64,000 nucleotides of DNA from Methanobacteriota archaeon (GTDB taxonomy: Archaea > Halobacteriota > Methanomicrobia > Methanomicrobiales > Methanomicrobiaceae), in the NCBI GenBank assembly GCA_016841665.1, contig JAENYT010000003.1:62001-126000 (forward strand). The letters are read 5' to 3'. This document shows, piece after piece, positions 19,211 through 29,146 of the stretch; the stretch's first letter is position 1; every line of letters starts with the position of its first letter. Position numbers and translations under genes: made by a program. The notes beneath the pieces were generated by a model. That model saw only the letters and a program-made list of their open reading frames with translations, had not been told where the DNA came from and ran no database searches.

Positions 19211-20591
19211 AGTGGGGATGGTATTTCTGGATGAACTCCACCTTTACCCTCTTTAATTCGTACTCGGGAAGCAGTGAGAAGAGATCCCATGCGATCTCGA
19301 GGGTCCTCTCGATGCTCCTGTCCTCGTTCCCCTGGGAAACGAACTCCTTTTCGAATTTTTCCGCAAAGTTCAGGTATTTCTTGTCCACCTCGGTCAGCGC
19401 TTCTTCTCCGACGATCGACACCAGTCTGCGGAGATCTCGCCCGTAGGCATAGGATGCATAGAGCTGGTCGGCCACATTCCGGTGGTCTTCCCGGGTTTTC
19501 CCCGGTCCTATCCCCAGGTTCATCAGGCGGGAGAGGCAGGGGAGGACATCGATGGGCGGTTGCGCACCGCGCCTGAACAGGTCGCGGGAGAGCACGATCT
19601 GCCCCTCGGTGATGTAGCCCGTAAGGTCGGGGACCGGATGGGTGATATCGTCGTCCGGCATGGTGAGGATGGGGATCTGGGTGATCGATCCCTTGTTGCC
19701 CGTAATGCGCCCGGCCCGCTCATACAGCGAGGCGAGATCGGTGTACATGTACCCCGGGTAGCCCCGCCGCCCGGGCACCTCTTCCCGTGCGGTTGAGATC
19801 TCCCTCAGCGCTTCACAGTAGTTGGTCATATCCGTCAGGATGACCAGCACATGGAGACCGTGGGCGAATGCGAGGTATTCCGCAGTGGTAAGGGCGCACC
19901 GGGGCGTGGCAATCCGTTCAATGGTCGGGTCGTCGGCGAGGTTCATGAAAAACACCACCCTCTCCAGCGCTCCGCTGCGTTCGAAATCCCGCATGAAGAA
20001 GGACGCCTCCTTGTGGGTGATCCCCATCGCCGCGAATACCACGGCGAATTTCTCTCCTTCTCCCCGCACCTTTGCCTGCCGGGCGATCTGGGCTGCCAGT
20101 TCGTTGGCGGGGAGTCCGGCTCCCGAGAAGATGGGCAGTTTCTGCCCCCGGACCAGGGTATTCAGCGCATCGATTGCCGACACGCCCGTCTGGATGAAGT
20201 CGGAGGGTTTATCACGGGCATAGGGATTGATGGGCATGCCATTGATGTCCAGATAGTCCTCGGGGATAATATCCGGACCCCCGTCCCGGGGCCTTCCGAT
20301 CCCGTTCAGGACTCTCCCGAGCATGCCATACCCCACGAAGATCTTCGGCGGATCGCCGGTGAACCTGACCTTCGTTTTCAGGTCATCAATCCCGCTGGTT
20401 CCTTCGTACACCTGGACGATTGCCACATCTCCGGATATGTCGAGCACCTGTCCTGTTCTCTCTTCCCCGTCGGGTGTCGTGATTCTTGCGATCTCACCGT
20501 AGGAAACACCTTTTGGACCTTCGACAAAGATGAGAGGTCCCGAGACGTAATTGACCGTCTGATATTCCTTCGAAACAAGGCTCTGCTGCAT
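19179..20591 (-). CDS. A/V-type ATPase subunit B, operon 2
   Basis: [73 protein letters not shown]. Confidence 0.97.
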   Translation of the reverse strand: MQQSLVSKEYQTVNYVSGPLIFVEGPKGVSYGEIARITTPDGEERTGQVLDISGDVAIVQVYEGTSGIDDLKTKVRFTGDPPKIFVGYGMLGRVLNGIGRPRDGGPDIIPEDYLDINGMPINPYARDKPSDFIQTGVSAIDALNTLVRGQKLPIFSGAGLPANELAAQIARQAKVRGEGEKFAVVFAAMGITHKEASFFMRDFERSGALERVVFFMNLADDPTIERIATPRCALTTAEYLAFAHGLHVLVILTDMTNYCEALREISTAREEVPGRRGYPGYMYTDLASLYERAGRITGNKGSITQIPILTMPDDDITHPVPDLTGYITEGQIVLSRDLFRRGAQPPIDVLPCLSRLMNLGIGPGKTREDHRNVADQLYASYAYGRDLRRLVSIVGEEALTEVDKKYLNFAEKFEKEFVSQGNEDRSIERTLEIAWDLFSLLPEYELKRVKVEFIQKYHPHYAGGARRGTG

Positions 20592-22339
20592 TATCCTCCC
20601 CCTCCTATCCCCTTGATTCCTGTGTTGATTTCCTCAATGATCCCCTTGATTTCGGAGACCTCCTCTATCTCCTTCATCCTCGCAATACGGGTCTTGAGGG
20701 GCAGGTCCAGGATCTGTTTCATGGACACCCCCCGCTCCATGGCATCGATGATGGCATCGTGGAAGAAGAGGATGACTTTCAGCATCCAGTACTGCTTTTG
20801 AAGGGAGCAGAACGAATCGACCGGGTCGTAGGCACTCTGCTGCAGGAAATCTTCCCGTATCATCCGTGTAATCTCCAGAATTGCCTTTTCATGTTCCGGC
20901 AATGCGTCCGGCCCCACGAGCTGGACGATTTCCTGCAGTTCCACCTCCTTTTGCAGGAGATACATGTTTCTGTCCCGCAGATCCTTCCAGTCTTCGGCGA
21001 CGTTCTCGACAAACCATTCGTGCACCATATCCAGGTAGAGCGAATAGCTCTTGATCCAGTTGATTGCCGGAAAGTGGCGCCGGTTTGCGAGGCTGGTATC
21101 CAGCGCCCAGAATGTGCCTGCAATACGGAGGGTGTTCTGGGTGATGGGTTCCGAGAAATCCCCTCCCGGCGGACTCACCGCGCCCACGATGGTCACGGAT
21201 CCGGTCCGCTCTTCAGACCCCATGCAGACAACCCGGCCGGCCCGTTCGTAGAATGCAGCAAGTCTCGCCGCAAGATAGGCCGGATACCCCTCTTCTCCCG
21301 GCATCTCCTCGAGCCGCCCGGAGACCTCCCGCAATGCTTCACCCCACCGCGACGTCGAATCGGCCATGAGCGATACGTCGTATCCCATGTCCCTGAAATA
21401 TTCACCGATGGTGATTCCCGTATAAATTGAGGCTTCCCGGGCTGCAACAGGCATGTTCGACGTATTCGCGATCATGACGGTGCGGTGAATCAGCGGTTTT
21501 CCGGTCCTCGGATCGACCAGTTCGGGGAATTCGGTGAGCACGTCGGTCATCTCGTTTCCCCGCTCCCCGCACCCGATGTACACGACGATCTGGGTGTCCG
21601 CCCATTTTGCGAGGGTCTGTTCGGATACGGTCTTTCCGGTTCCGAAGCCGCCGGGGATCATTGCCGTTCCCCCTTTCACCAGCGGGAACATGCTGTCGAA
21701 CACACGCTGTCCCGTGAGCAGCGGCACTGTGGGGTCCAGCTTTCTCGTATAGGGGCGGTTCTTCCGGACAGGCCAGCGCTGCATCATGGTCAGCTCGGTG
21801 CCGTCCTCGAGCACGCAGACAGTGTCCTCGACCGTGCACGGTCCTTCGTGGATGTGCTGCACGACGCCGGAGACGGTGGGGGGAACCATGATCCGGTGTT
21901 CGATGTGGTACTCCTGCACCGTGCCGAGGATATCTCCCGGCCCGACGGAATCTCCTTTCCTGACCGCAGGAGAGAAGTCCCATTTCCGTGATCTGTCGAG
22001 CCCCGGAACGGTAATTCCCCGGGAGATGAAACTCCCGCTCATTTCCGTCAGTGCCGGGAGCGGTCTCTGGATTCCGTCGTATATGGAGGAGAGCAGTCCC
22101 GGTCCCAGCTCCACGCTCAGCGGGACATCGGTTGTCGTCACCTTCTCCCCGACTTTGAGCCCTTCCGTGTTCTCGTACACCTGTACAACGGCCTCGTCGC
22201 CGTCGAGTCTGATGATCTCGCCGTTCAGTTCCTCGTCGCCCACAAGGACCACGTCGTACATCCTTGATCCTTTCATGTTCCGTGCAACGACCACAGGACC
22301 GGAAATTCTTGCCACCAATCCCTCTGCCATGTCCTTCAC
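20591..22339 (-). CDS. A/V-type ATPase catalytic subunit A, operon 2
   Basis: [89 protein letters not shown]. Confidence 0.97.
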   Translation of the reverse strand: MKDMAEGLVARISGPVVVARNMKGSRMYDVVLVGDEELNGEIIRLDGDEAVVQVYENTEGLKVGEKVTTTDVPLSVELGPGLLSSIYDGIQRPLPALTEMSGSFISRGITVPGLDRSRKWDFSPAVRKGDSVGPGDILGTVQEYHIEHRIMVPPTVSGVVQHIHEGPCTVEDTVCVLEDGTELTMMQRWPVRKNRPYTRKLDPTVPLLTGQRVFDSMFPLVKGGTAMIPGGFGTGKTVSEQTLAKWADTQIVVYIGCGERGNEMTDVLTEFPELVDPRTGKPLIHRTVMIANTSNMPVAAREASIYTGITIGEYFRDMGYDVSLMADSTSRWGEALREVSGRLEEMPGEEGYPAYLAARLAAFYERAGRVVCMGSEERTGSVTIVGAVSPPGGDFSEPITQNTLRIAGTFWALDTSLANRRHFPAINWIKSYSLYLDMVHEWFVENVAEDWKDLRDRNMYLLQKEVELQEIVQLVGPDALPEHEKAILEITRMIREDFLQQSAYDPVDSFCSLQKQYWMLKVILFFHDAIIDAMERGVSMKQILDLPLKTRIARMKEIEEVSEIKGIIEEINTGIKGIGGGG

Positions 22340-22653
22340 CCTACCACGATGTTGTACCCGATCGCCCTTCTGAGCAGTTGCTCGATGTACCGGGACCGTT
22401 CAGCCCCCCTCGTTCCCACGGGAATAGGAATGATGATGGGCCGGAAGGTCTTCTCGATTCTATCCATCAGCCGTTCATCGACCATTGCCATGAAATCCTC
22501 GTTCACCGCGACGATGCCCGTATCGTCCTTCAGCAGCAGGGTGGGGAGCAGTTTTCGTGCTTCTTCAAGGTCGGATATTTCCATTACATCCACCCCCGCC
22601 AGACGAAATCCCGGAGCGGTGTCCGGATCAGTCACCACGACAAATCTATACAT
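22336..22653 (-). CDS. A/V-type ATPase subunit F, operon 2
   Basis: [32 protein letters not shown]...[10 protein letters not shown]. Confidence 0.88.
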   Translation of the reverse strand: MYRFVVVTDPDTAPGFRLAGVDVMEISDLEEARKLLPTLLLKDDTGIVAVNEDFMAMVDERLMDRIEKTFRPIIIPIPVGTRGAERSRYIEQLLRRAIGYNIVVG

Positions 22654-23707
22654 AGAGCACCTCCTCCCGGATCTCCTCTTCCGGCAGGTAGGCGCCTTTA
22701 CAGTGGGAAATGATCCGGATATTGGTGATTTCGTTGTTTTTTGCCGCGATATAGCCGATTGTTCCGGCAATGCTCAGCGGATCGCCTTTGAACATCCCGA
22801 TCCCCTGTTCGATGAGATATCTGTCGAGCTCTTTCTCATATTCCGAAATTAATTCATTTCCCTGTCTTTTTTTCGTCAATGTGCTGAGAAACGAATACGG
22901 TGTATCCTTCAACGCCGCTCTGGCAGCGCGAACGGATGCGGTGTTCAGGAGATCGAGCAATGCCTGCATATCCAGGATCTTGCCACCGTCGATGAGTACG
23001 TTCTTTCCGTCCTCGGGTTTCACCCCGTCCCGGATAAGCCGCAGAACGCTCTTGATATTGACTACGTCGATTTCCATGGTGATAAGATCCCGGACATTGC
23101 GGTCATCGATGGATCTCCTGGCAAGGAGCTGGAGAGCACGCTCGTAATAGAACCGATCGAGGGCGTATTCCAGGATGGCGAGATCCTTTTTTTCCGCGTA
23201 TTTGCCGAAACGTTCCGTCAATGGCCGTGCATAGGCAATATCCCACGTTGCGAGGAGATCGATCACGCCCCGGACATCTGGCTGCTTGATCAGTTCTATC
23301 AGGGTCACCTCGTCCAGCTGTCCTGCCGGCACCAGGCAGGCCAGAATCTCATCTCCGGGGACATGGACATTTTTTCCCCTGATAATGGTCTTTATATTCT
23401 GTATATCCCATTTTTCGAGGAATATCCGTACGTGTTTCTCAAACGCCTCGTCCCTGACCAGGGATAATATCAGCCGGTATGTCTGCACGAGATTGAAGCG
23501 CAGTGCCTGATCGATGAGGCGTATTCCTGAAGACTGGACGCTCGCCTTTTCGATCGCCTCGTGATAGGGTGTTTTTTCGAGCTCGGTGATGATCGCATCG
23601 ATATCAGGCTTGTTCATCAGTTTCTCAAAGAACTCCCGATCCATCAGATGGCGCTTCATGCCCCGCACCCGTGCATTGACGTACTCGATGTACACGCTAA
23701 TCACCAA
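22646..23707 (-). CDS. A/V-type ATPase subunit C, operon 2
   Basis: YIEYVNARVRGMKRHLMDREFFEKLMNKPDIDAIITELEKTPY...LITMEIDVVNIKSVLRLIRDG. Confidence 0.92.
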   Translation of the reverse strand: MVISVYIEYVNARVRGMKRHLMDREFFEKLMNKPDIDAIITELEKTPYHEAIEKASVQSSGIRLIDQALRFNLVQTYRLILSLVRDEAFEKHVRIFLEKWDIQNIKTIIRGKNVHVPGDEILACLVPAGQLDEVTLIELIKQPDVRGVIDLLATWDIAYARPLTERFGKYAEKKDLAILEYALDRFYYERALQLLARRSIDDRNVRDLITMEIDVVNIKSVLRLIRDGVKPEDGKNVLIDGGKILDMQALLDLLNTASVRAARAALKDTPYSFLSTLTKKRQGNELISEYEKELDRYLIEQGIGMFKGDPLSIAGTIGYIAAKNNEITNIRIISHCKGAYLPEEEIREEVLYV

Positions 23708-24314
23708 AGAGCGTCGAAAAAACCTCCAGTCTCATCGTTTCCTTTGACCGTTCAAGCCTCGATTCGAGGGTGTTGTGGACGGTGATGCGTCCATCCGGCG
23801 AACTGGCGTCCACCCCGCCAATGCACGTAATGTCCTGGAGAATCTCGGATTTCAGGCCGAGCTCCTCCACAATGCTCCGGCAAAGATCCACATCCCTTGG
23901 GTCGATGTGCAGTCTAATGCGCTGCTCATCCAGTGTCTGCACCGCTTCTTTGAGCAGGAGTCGAAATATCTTCTCGTAGGAGGCTGTGTGACGGATCCCT
24001 TCCAGATCGCGCCGTGCCCTGCCGAATGCCAGATCGAATACCCGATTCTGCTCCTGGGTCGTGGTATTTTTTGCCTCATTTGAGGCTTCATAATGCTGCA
24101 CTATTCGTTCCCGCTCAACCGTTCTGGCCGCCTGTTCCATGTGGTGCCGCACTATCGTCTCTGCTTTCTTGCCTGCCTCTTCCCGTAACTTTTCCGCCTC
24201 TTTCTCACTGCTCTTCTTGATCCGACTGATCTCTTCTGAGGACTGTTCCTCCATTTCCCGCTTCAACTGCTCAAGTCTCATAACCTCATCCACAATTCTC
24301 AGGCTTGTCCTCAC
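23697..24314 (-). CDS. A/V-type ATPase subunit E, operon 2
   Basis: SSEEISRIKKSSEKEAEKLREEAGKKAETIVRHHMEQAARTVERERI...GGVDASSPDGRITVHNTLESRLERSKETM. Confidence 0.9.
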   Translation of the reverse strand: MRTSLRIVDEVMRLEQLKREMEEQSSEEISRIKKSSEKEAEKLREEAGKKAETIVRHHMEQAARTVERERIVQHYEASNEAKNTTTQEQNRVFDLAFGRARRDLEGIRHTASYEKIFRLLLKEAVQTLDEQRIRLHIDPRDVDLCRSIVEELGLKSEILQDITCIGGVDASSPDGRITVHNTLESRLERSKETMRLEVFSTLFGD

Positions 24315-24407
24315 ATATGCATCCGAGATTAAAATGGAGAATTACACATGGAATGGCTGCCCTTTTCAGGTTCACACCTGAACGAATGACCCGCCACCGT
24401 GCCCTTC

Positions 24408-24620
24408 TCACAGGATCAATATCATAGCGGCTATCACGAATCCTAAAATTACCATCGTTTCCGGGATCGCTTCAAGAATTATCACCGATCCCGTAAGTTC
24501 AGGATTTTCTGCAATTGTTCCCGCTCCGGCGGCTCCGATACGACTCTGAGCCCACGCAGTACTGATTGCGCAGACACTGATTGCAATTGCCGCTCCGATT
24601 GCTACTCCCATCTCGACCAT
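24408..24620 (-). CDS. A/V-type ATPase subunit K (c subunit), single hairpin, operon 2
   Basis: MVEMGVAIGAAIAISVCAISTAWAQSRIGAAGAGTIAENPELTGSVIILEAIPETMVILGFVIAAMILIL: two TM helices with PET. Confidence 0.95.
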   Translation of the reverse strand: MVEMGVAIGAAIAISVCAISTAWAQSRIGAAGAGTIAENPELTGSVIILEAIPETMVILGFVIAAMILIL

Positions 24621-24769
24621 GCTAAAACCACCAGATATACAATTATTTATTATTAATAGCTCTCATATAAGAACATAATGATTAATAGTTATAATTAAAG
24701 TTTGGTCCCTCTACCCACCGTCCTGTCCGAGGGGTGCGATGAAAAAAATCGTTATCGGGGGTAAAAGCT

Positions 24770-26692
24770 CTAATGGGTGAGCTCCTGTCGTTTAAAGGGG
24801 TCGTAGAACTTGCCGCCCCCTTCGTAAAATTTTGAAAAGCACTCCACCACATGGAGACGTATTGAATGCAGTGAAGGGCTGAACATTGCCAGAACAATAT
24901 TCAGGGTATGCAGAAGCATTGCCACCACCACCCCCAGAAGCAAGATGCCGAGCGCGTCCCCGAGGGTATTTGCCACCACTGCCAGAATGACGGACGCCAT
25001 GCCAATCGCCATAAGTCGTGCATAGGATAAAATGTTCCCAACGGTTCCCATGATTTCGAGCAATCCCATCGGTCCGGCGCCGTAGATGATCAGGGGCACC
25101 CCCATGATGAGTGCACCGAAGCCCGATTGGAGCAGAACCGGGGGGAGCGCCCCGGCAGCCGCGCCTAATATGAGGATCAGACCGGAAATTGCGAATATCA
25201 TGCCTGCTTTTTCGGCAGCATGCTTTATGCTCCGCATGGTGATGGCATTCATGATCCCGAGGCCCAGCCCCAAAAATACATGGACGACCCCGACCGCCAC
25301 GGCAATAATCAGCATGGGCAGCATCGCCTCCATCCGGTTCCAGGTGATCCCCATGAGGTGGACAGGATGGATCCAGCCCATCATCTCACCCAGATCCCCG
25401 AAAAACTCTCCGTAGAGGAATCCGAAGAAGATGGTGGGAATAGAGCAGATGATCATGATGTTCATGAGGCTCCGCAACCAATCGAGATCGGAAAACCGCC
25501 GTTTCATGAAGAGGGCGAATCCCAGGATCACCAGGCCATAGCCAATATCCCCTACCATGAGGCCGAAAAAAAAGGGGAAGAAGATGGCGAGAACCGGACT
25601 CGGGTCCACTTCAAGGTATTTGGGGGGTCGTACCAGCTGCATGAAGAACTCAAAGGGTTTGACAAGCCTCGAGTTTTCGTAGAATGTGGGGGCCTGATTA
25701 TAGTCTTCACGGCTCAGGCTGAGTTCGGTGACGACCACCCGATCCCCGAACTTACCTTCAAGCGCCTCCCTGGTCGCGGTCAGGTACTTCTCGGGCACCC
25801 AGCCCATGAACATGCAGGTATGGTCCGTATACCCGAAGTGACCGAAGGCTTCAATCTCCTTGTTTTTATCGAGAAGAACCTTTTCCAGGACGGAGAGCTC
25901 AGGATACCACTCATCCGACAGAGACGCAAGCTGCGTATTGACGGACTCCATTTCCGCAGTCGCCTGACGGATCTGCTCATCGATCAGCACCAGCACTTCG
26001 TTGAAAGGCCTGCCCACGTATTCGGGAGGAAGGCGGACTTCATTGACATTCTTGGAAAAGATAAACGAATGGACGGCATCGGAGTATCGCTTGCTGAATA
26101 CGGTGATGGTTGCGAGCGTATACTCATCGATCTCGGCAGATATCAGCTCAAACTGGTTGTTGGTGATGTTCACCAGCTCATCCTCGATGAGTGCGATTAC
26201 ATCCTCAAATTCCTTCTGGATCAGGAGAACCGTTACCTCAAATCCCTTCATTAACGGCAGTTGCTCCTCCAAAGGCTGGATTTTTCGAATGGTCTTTTCA
26301 TACCTTATCAGGGAGGCAATCCTGAACTGGAGATCGCTCTTTTTCGCAGCCAGATCCCGCGTTCTGGATTCCAGTGTGTGAACTACCTGATTCACTCGCT
26401 CGACAAGATTGCCATGGTCCATCCAGTACAGGTTTTCATAGATCTTTCGTTGATGCTCCCAGAGGGTCTTGATGGCGGGAAGAGTTCGTATAAGCCCGCC
26501 GATTTTTACCAGCGACGCAGTGATGTCATCTCCGTATCCGCTCTCCCATTTTTCAAGGTTGATGGTCTCATGGGAAAGCCGGTCGGTCACGTCCTCAAGG
26601 TGCAGGGTCCCTGTATGGTACAGCACGTCCACGATATCATGGAATTCCCTTTTCGGGCCGATGACCAGAATTCCATTCATCCTATGAAGCAT
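24770..26692 (-). CDS. A/V-type ATPase subunit I (a subunit), operon 2
   Basis: MNGILVIGPKREFHDIVDVLYHTGTLHLEDV..., GNILSYARLMAIGMASVILAVVANTLG, SLHSIRLHVVECFSKFYEGGGKFYDPF. Confidence 0.95.
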   Translation of the reverse strand: MLHRMNGILVIGPKREFHDIVDVLYHTGTLHLEDVTDRLSHETINLEKWESGYGDDITASLVKIGGLIRTLPAIKTLWEHQRKIYENLYWMDHGNLVERVNQVVHTLESRTRDLAAKKSDLQFRIASLIRYEKTIRKIQPLEEQLPLMKGFEVTVLLIQKEFEDVIALIEDELVNITNNQFELISAEIDEYTLATITVFSKRYSDAVHSFIFSKNVNEVRLPPEYVGRPFNEVLVLIDEQIRQATAEMESVNTQLASLSDEWYPELSVLEKVLLDKNKEIEAFGHFGYTDHTCMFMGWVPEKYLTATREALEGKFGDRVVVTELSLSREDYNQAPTFYENSRLVKPFEFFMQLVRPPKYLEVDPSPVLAIFFPFFFGLMVGDIGYGLVILGFALFMKRRFSDLDWLRSLMNIMIICSIPTIFFGFLYGEFFGDLGEMMGWIHPVHLMGITWNRMEAMLPMLIIAVAVGVVHVFLGLGLGIMNAITMRSIKHAAEKAGMIFAISGLILILGAAAGALPPVLLQSGFGALIMGVPLIIYGAGPMGLLEIMGTVGNILSYARLMAIGMASVILAVVANTLGDALGILLLGVVVAMLLHTLNIVLAMFSPSLHSIRLHVVECFSKFYEGGGKFYDPFKRQELTH

Positions 26693-26698
26693 GGCTCT

Positions 26699-27019
26699 TC
26701 ACTCAAACGCAACTGCGGAGAGGATCTGCCGTACCGCAGCGGGGATGTTCTTTTCCCCACGCGTTATTGCCGTGTTTCTCGCCCCGGCAGCCTCCTCTCT
26801 GAGCGACTCAATTTCCTGCCTCAATGTAATCCTTTCTGTTTCGGAGTACCGTTGCGCTGCGTCTTTTCCTTCATGCTCGGCCTGCGCAATAATACGTTTA
26901 TGTTCCTCTCGTGCTTCGGCAATGGTCTGTTCCGCGTTCCGTTTGGCTTCTTCGAGCCGGATGCAGCATTCTTCCTCTGTAGTACTAATTTCCTGAAGCA
27001 ATCCTTTTTCGGCCTCCAT
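26699..27019 (-). CDS. A/V-type ATPase subunit H, operon 2
   Basis: Coiled-coil ORF (LLQEISTTEEECCIRLEEAKRNAEQTIAEAREEHKRI) immediately upstream of subunit I. Confidence 0.8.
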   Translation of the reverse strand: MEAEKGLLQEISTTEEECCIRLEEAKRNAEQTIAEAREEHKRIIAQAEHEGKDAAQRYSETERITLRQEIESLREEAAGARNTAITRGEKNIPAAVRQILSAVAFE

Positions 27020-27031
27020 TGTTCCTCCCTC

Positions 27032-27205
27032 CTAAAGTCCATGCCGATGTTTCAGTATAGACGTCATGCCATGCTTCCGCGTGCTCAGATCCACAACTGA
27101 TAATGCCTCCCTCTTTGCTTCACGTGCCTTTTGTATCCGATCCTCGCACCTCTCCAGAGCCTTCCTTTTCAGATTCTGGATCAGCAGCAGTGTTTTTTGG
27201 TCCAT
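27032..27205 (-). CDS. 57-aa charged helical ORF, first gene of ATPase operon 2
   Basis: Manual translation MDQKTLLLIQNLKRKALERCEDRIQKAREAKREALSVVDLSTRKHGMTSILKHRHGL; ends 12 nt before the H start. Missing from the ORF list. Confidence 0.5.
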   Translation of the reverse strand: MDQKTLLLIQNLKRKALERCEDRIQKAREAKREALSVVDLSTRKHGMTSILKHRHGL

Positions 27206-27251
27206 TCTCTTTCCCTGACAACCTGTCCAAAGGCACGTATCAATTAACTTG

Positions 27252-27270
27252 AAATTATTTATATATTCCT
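27252..27270 (-). promoter_or_regulatory. Candidate TATA/BRE promoter for ATPase operon 2
   Basis: Minus strand GGAATATATAAATAATTTC about 50-65 nt upstream of the first operon-2 ORF, in an AT-rich gap. Confidence 0.4.
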
Positions 27271-27415
27271 ATAGAAAGAGCAGATTTAATTTCTGTCGAA
27301 TATGGGGTAAATTAATTGCATTACCTGCGCCTCCTATCCGCACGTGATAGGAAAAAGTGATGAGCAAAAATATATAAATAAAAAATGTTTATCAAGAGAA
27401 ATTTTGGAAAACGGC

Positions 27416-27700
27416 TTAATGCATCTCCGGAAATAATTTCCGAAGAGCACGGCTCGATATCGTGGCCGGATCTGAGGCAAGTTTCGTGAGCCTCTGACCT
27501 GCATCATAGTATTCGCCTTTTTTTGAGAGCATGGTTGCAGAATCGAGGCCGTTGATAATGTTCTGGAATTGCTCTTCATGTGTTATCGCCAGAGCATTCC
27601 TGGCCTCATTCAGGACTGACGACATCCCGGTGATGGCAATCTCCGATGCCGTACCATCCCCTTTTTGCGCCCTTTCTTCGTAAAGCCGGAGCGGAATCAC
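27416..27700 (-). CDS. Hypothetical alpha-helical protein
   Basis: 94-aa ORF MIPLRLYEERAQKGDGTASEIAITGMSSVLNEARNALAITHEEQFQNI.... Confidence 0.5.
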   Translation of the reverse strand: MIPLRLYEERAQKGDGTASEIAITGMSSVLNEARNALAITHEEQFQNIINGLDSATMLSKKGEYYDAGQRLTKLASDPATISSRALRKLFPEMH

Positions 27701-27903
27701 TCTCCATGATCCCTGCCCGAGGAGAGAATACAGCGGCGGCAGGTAACGTCCCCAATACCCTGTTCGGGTGCCTTTTCACGAACGTCTCCGCATGGGGTCG
27801 TAGCTACCGATCCCCCCGGGTCGCCTCCCCCTTGTCCCGGTAATCTGCGGAATTCGCGCACCTTCCGCTGCGGAATGAGAGGGGAAAAAGTGTGATCCCG
27901 CCC

Positions 27904-28440
27904 CTATCTCCCCGAATGGGCCATCATGTCGAGCGCAGTGCTGATGGCGAGCATCAGGGCGTCGTCCTGGTCCGGGGCGACTTCCACCCCGTAGGTGTCC
28001 CGGACGCGGAACCACTTTTTGGATACCTCGGCAACCTTCGTCCGCCCCTCCTCGATGCGGTACTCGTGGTCGAGGATGTTTCCCTTCACCTCCAGATCGG
28101 GCCCGTCCCTGATCTTGACCGACCAGCGGTCACGGATCGGGGAGATAATGGCCTTCTTCACCGTGGCGGCCACTTCGTCGCCCCGGTAGATGTCCATGGT
28201 GTCCTTGATGTGGAGCAGTTTCTCCTTGATGGTGTAGAGGTCGTTGCCCTGCATATCTTTAAACACCAGCGTCTCCCGGACCCGCAGAGCCTTGCCGTCC
28301 ACGTAGAAGGCCCGCTCGCCCGCCTCGTTCTCGATAAAGAAGTCGTCACCGATGGAGACCATCTTCTGGCGCATCTTGTAGTGTGTGGCCTGTTCGCCTT
28401 CGCGGCGGAGCACACCCGCACCTCTTCTCAATGGTGGCAT
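27904..28440 (-). CDS. LURP-one-related (tubby C-terminal-like) family protein
   Basis: YKMRQKMVSIGDDFFIENEAGERAFYVDGKALRVRETLVFKDMQGNDLYTIKEKLLHIKDTMDIYRG. Confidence 0.85.
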   Translation of the reverse strand: MPPLRRGAGVLRREGEQATHYKMRQKMVSIGDDFFIENEAGERAFYVDGKALRVRETLVFKDMQGNDLYTIKEKLLHIKDTMDIYRGDEVAATVKKAIISPIRDRWSVKIRDGPDLEVKGNILDHEYRIEEGRTKVAEVSKKWFRVRDTYGVEVAPDQDDALMLAISTALDMMAHSGR

Positions 28441-28476
28441 ATTCGTTCCCCCTTCAGAAAAAAATTGAGATTCCGG

Positions 28477-29040
28477 TCAGCGTGCAGGGGCGGCGACCTT
28501 CTTTTTCTCCATTGCCTGCTCTTCCCGCTCCGCCGCCTCCACCGCATCGGTGAGTGCCGCGCCCACCGAGAGCAGTAGCTCCGGCGTGATCATGCCCTGG
28601 GAGATCAGCACCCCGCCGGCACTGCGGAGTGCATCGCGGAAGTCGATGGCCCAGCGGTGCTCGATCAGCAGGAACGCTGCAGCGGAGTTCCTGGGGATGG
28701 CATCGCCGATGGCGTCGATATCGACTTCGGCGATCCCGTAGTCGTGCTCTGCCACCCGCATGGCGCCGAGCTCGGCACCTGCACGCTCCCCCTCCTCGCC
28801 TGCGGCGCCGTACCCGATCAGCCCGCCGACGACGGCACCGAAGCGTTGCCGCTCCTCCTCGGAGAGATCGGTCGCCTCGAGGGTGTCGATGTTACCGTCC
28901 TCGTCCTTGTACACGAACTGGAGATCGATCAGCCTGATGATCCCCGCCTCCCTGACCTTCTTGAGTTCCTCGTAGATCTGCCCGTGAAAGTCAGGGTTCT
29001 CAAATCCGATGACTAGCATCTGTACCGGTCCAATTGCCAT
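28477..29040 (-). CDS. DUF6325/DUF1269-like protein, copy B
   Basis: MAIGPVQMLVIGFENPDFHGQIYEELKKVREAGIIRLIDLQFVYKDEDG; paralog of copy A. Confidence 0.8.
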   Translation of the reverse strand: MAIGPVQMLVIGFENPDFHGQIYEELKKVREAGIIRLIDLQFVYKDEDGNIDTLEATDLSEEERQRFGAVVGGLIGYGAAGEEGERAGAELGAMRVAEHDYGIAEVDIDAIGDAIPRNSAAAFLLIEHRWAIDFRDALRSAGGVLISQGMITPELLLSVGAALTDAVEAAEREEQAMEKKKVAAPAR

Positions 29041-29146
29041 TTTTCATCACCTTTTTGTCTTTGTTTCCCGGCATGCCGGGGCAGTGCCGCCCCGCCCTCC
29101 CGGGATGTTCTCAATTCAAATCCTCATGCGGTCCTGCCGTACCCGC

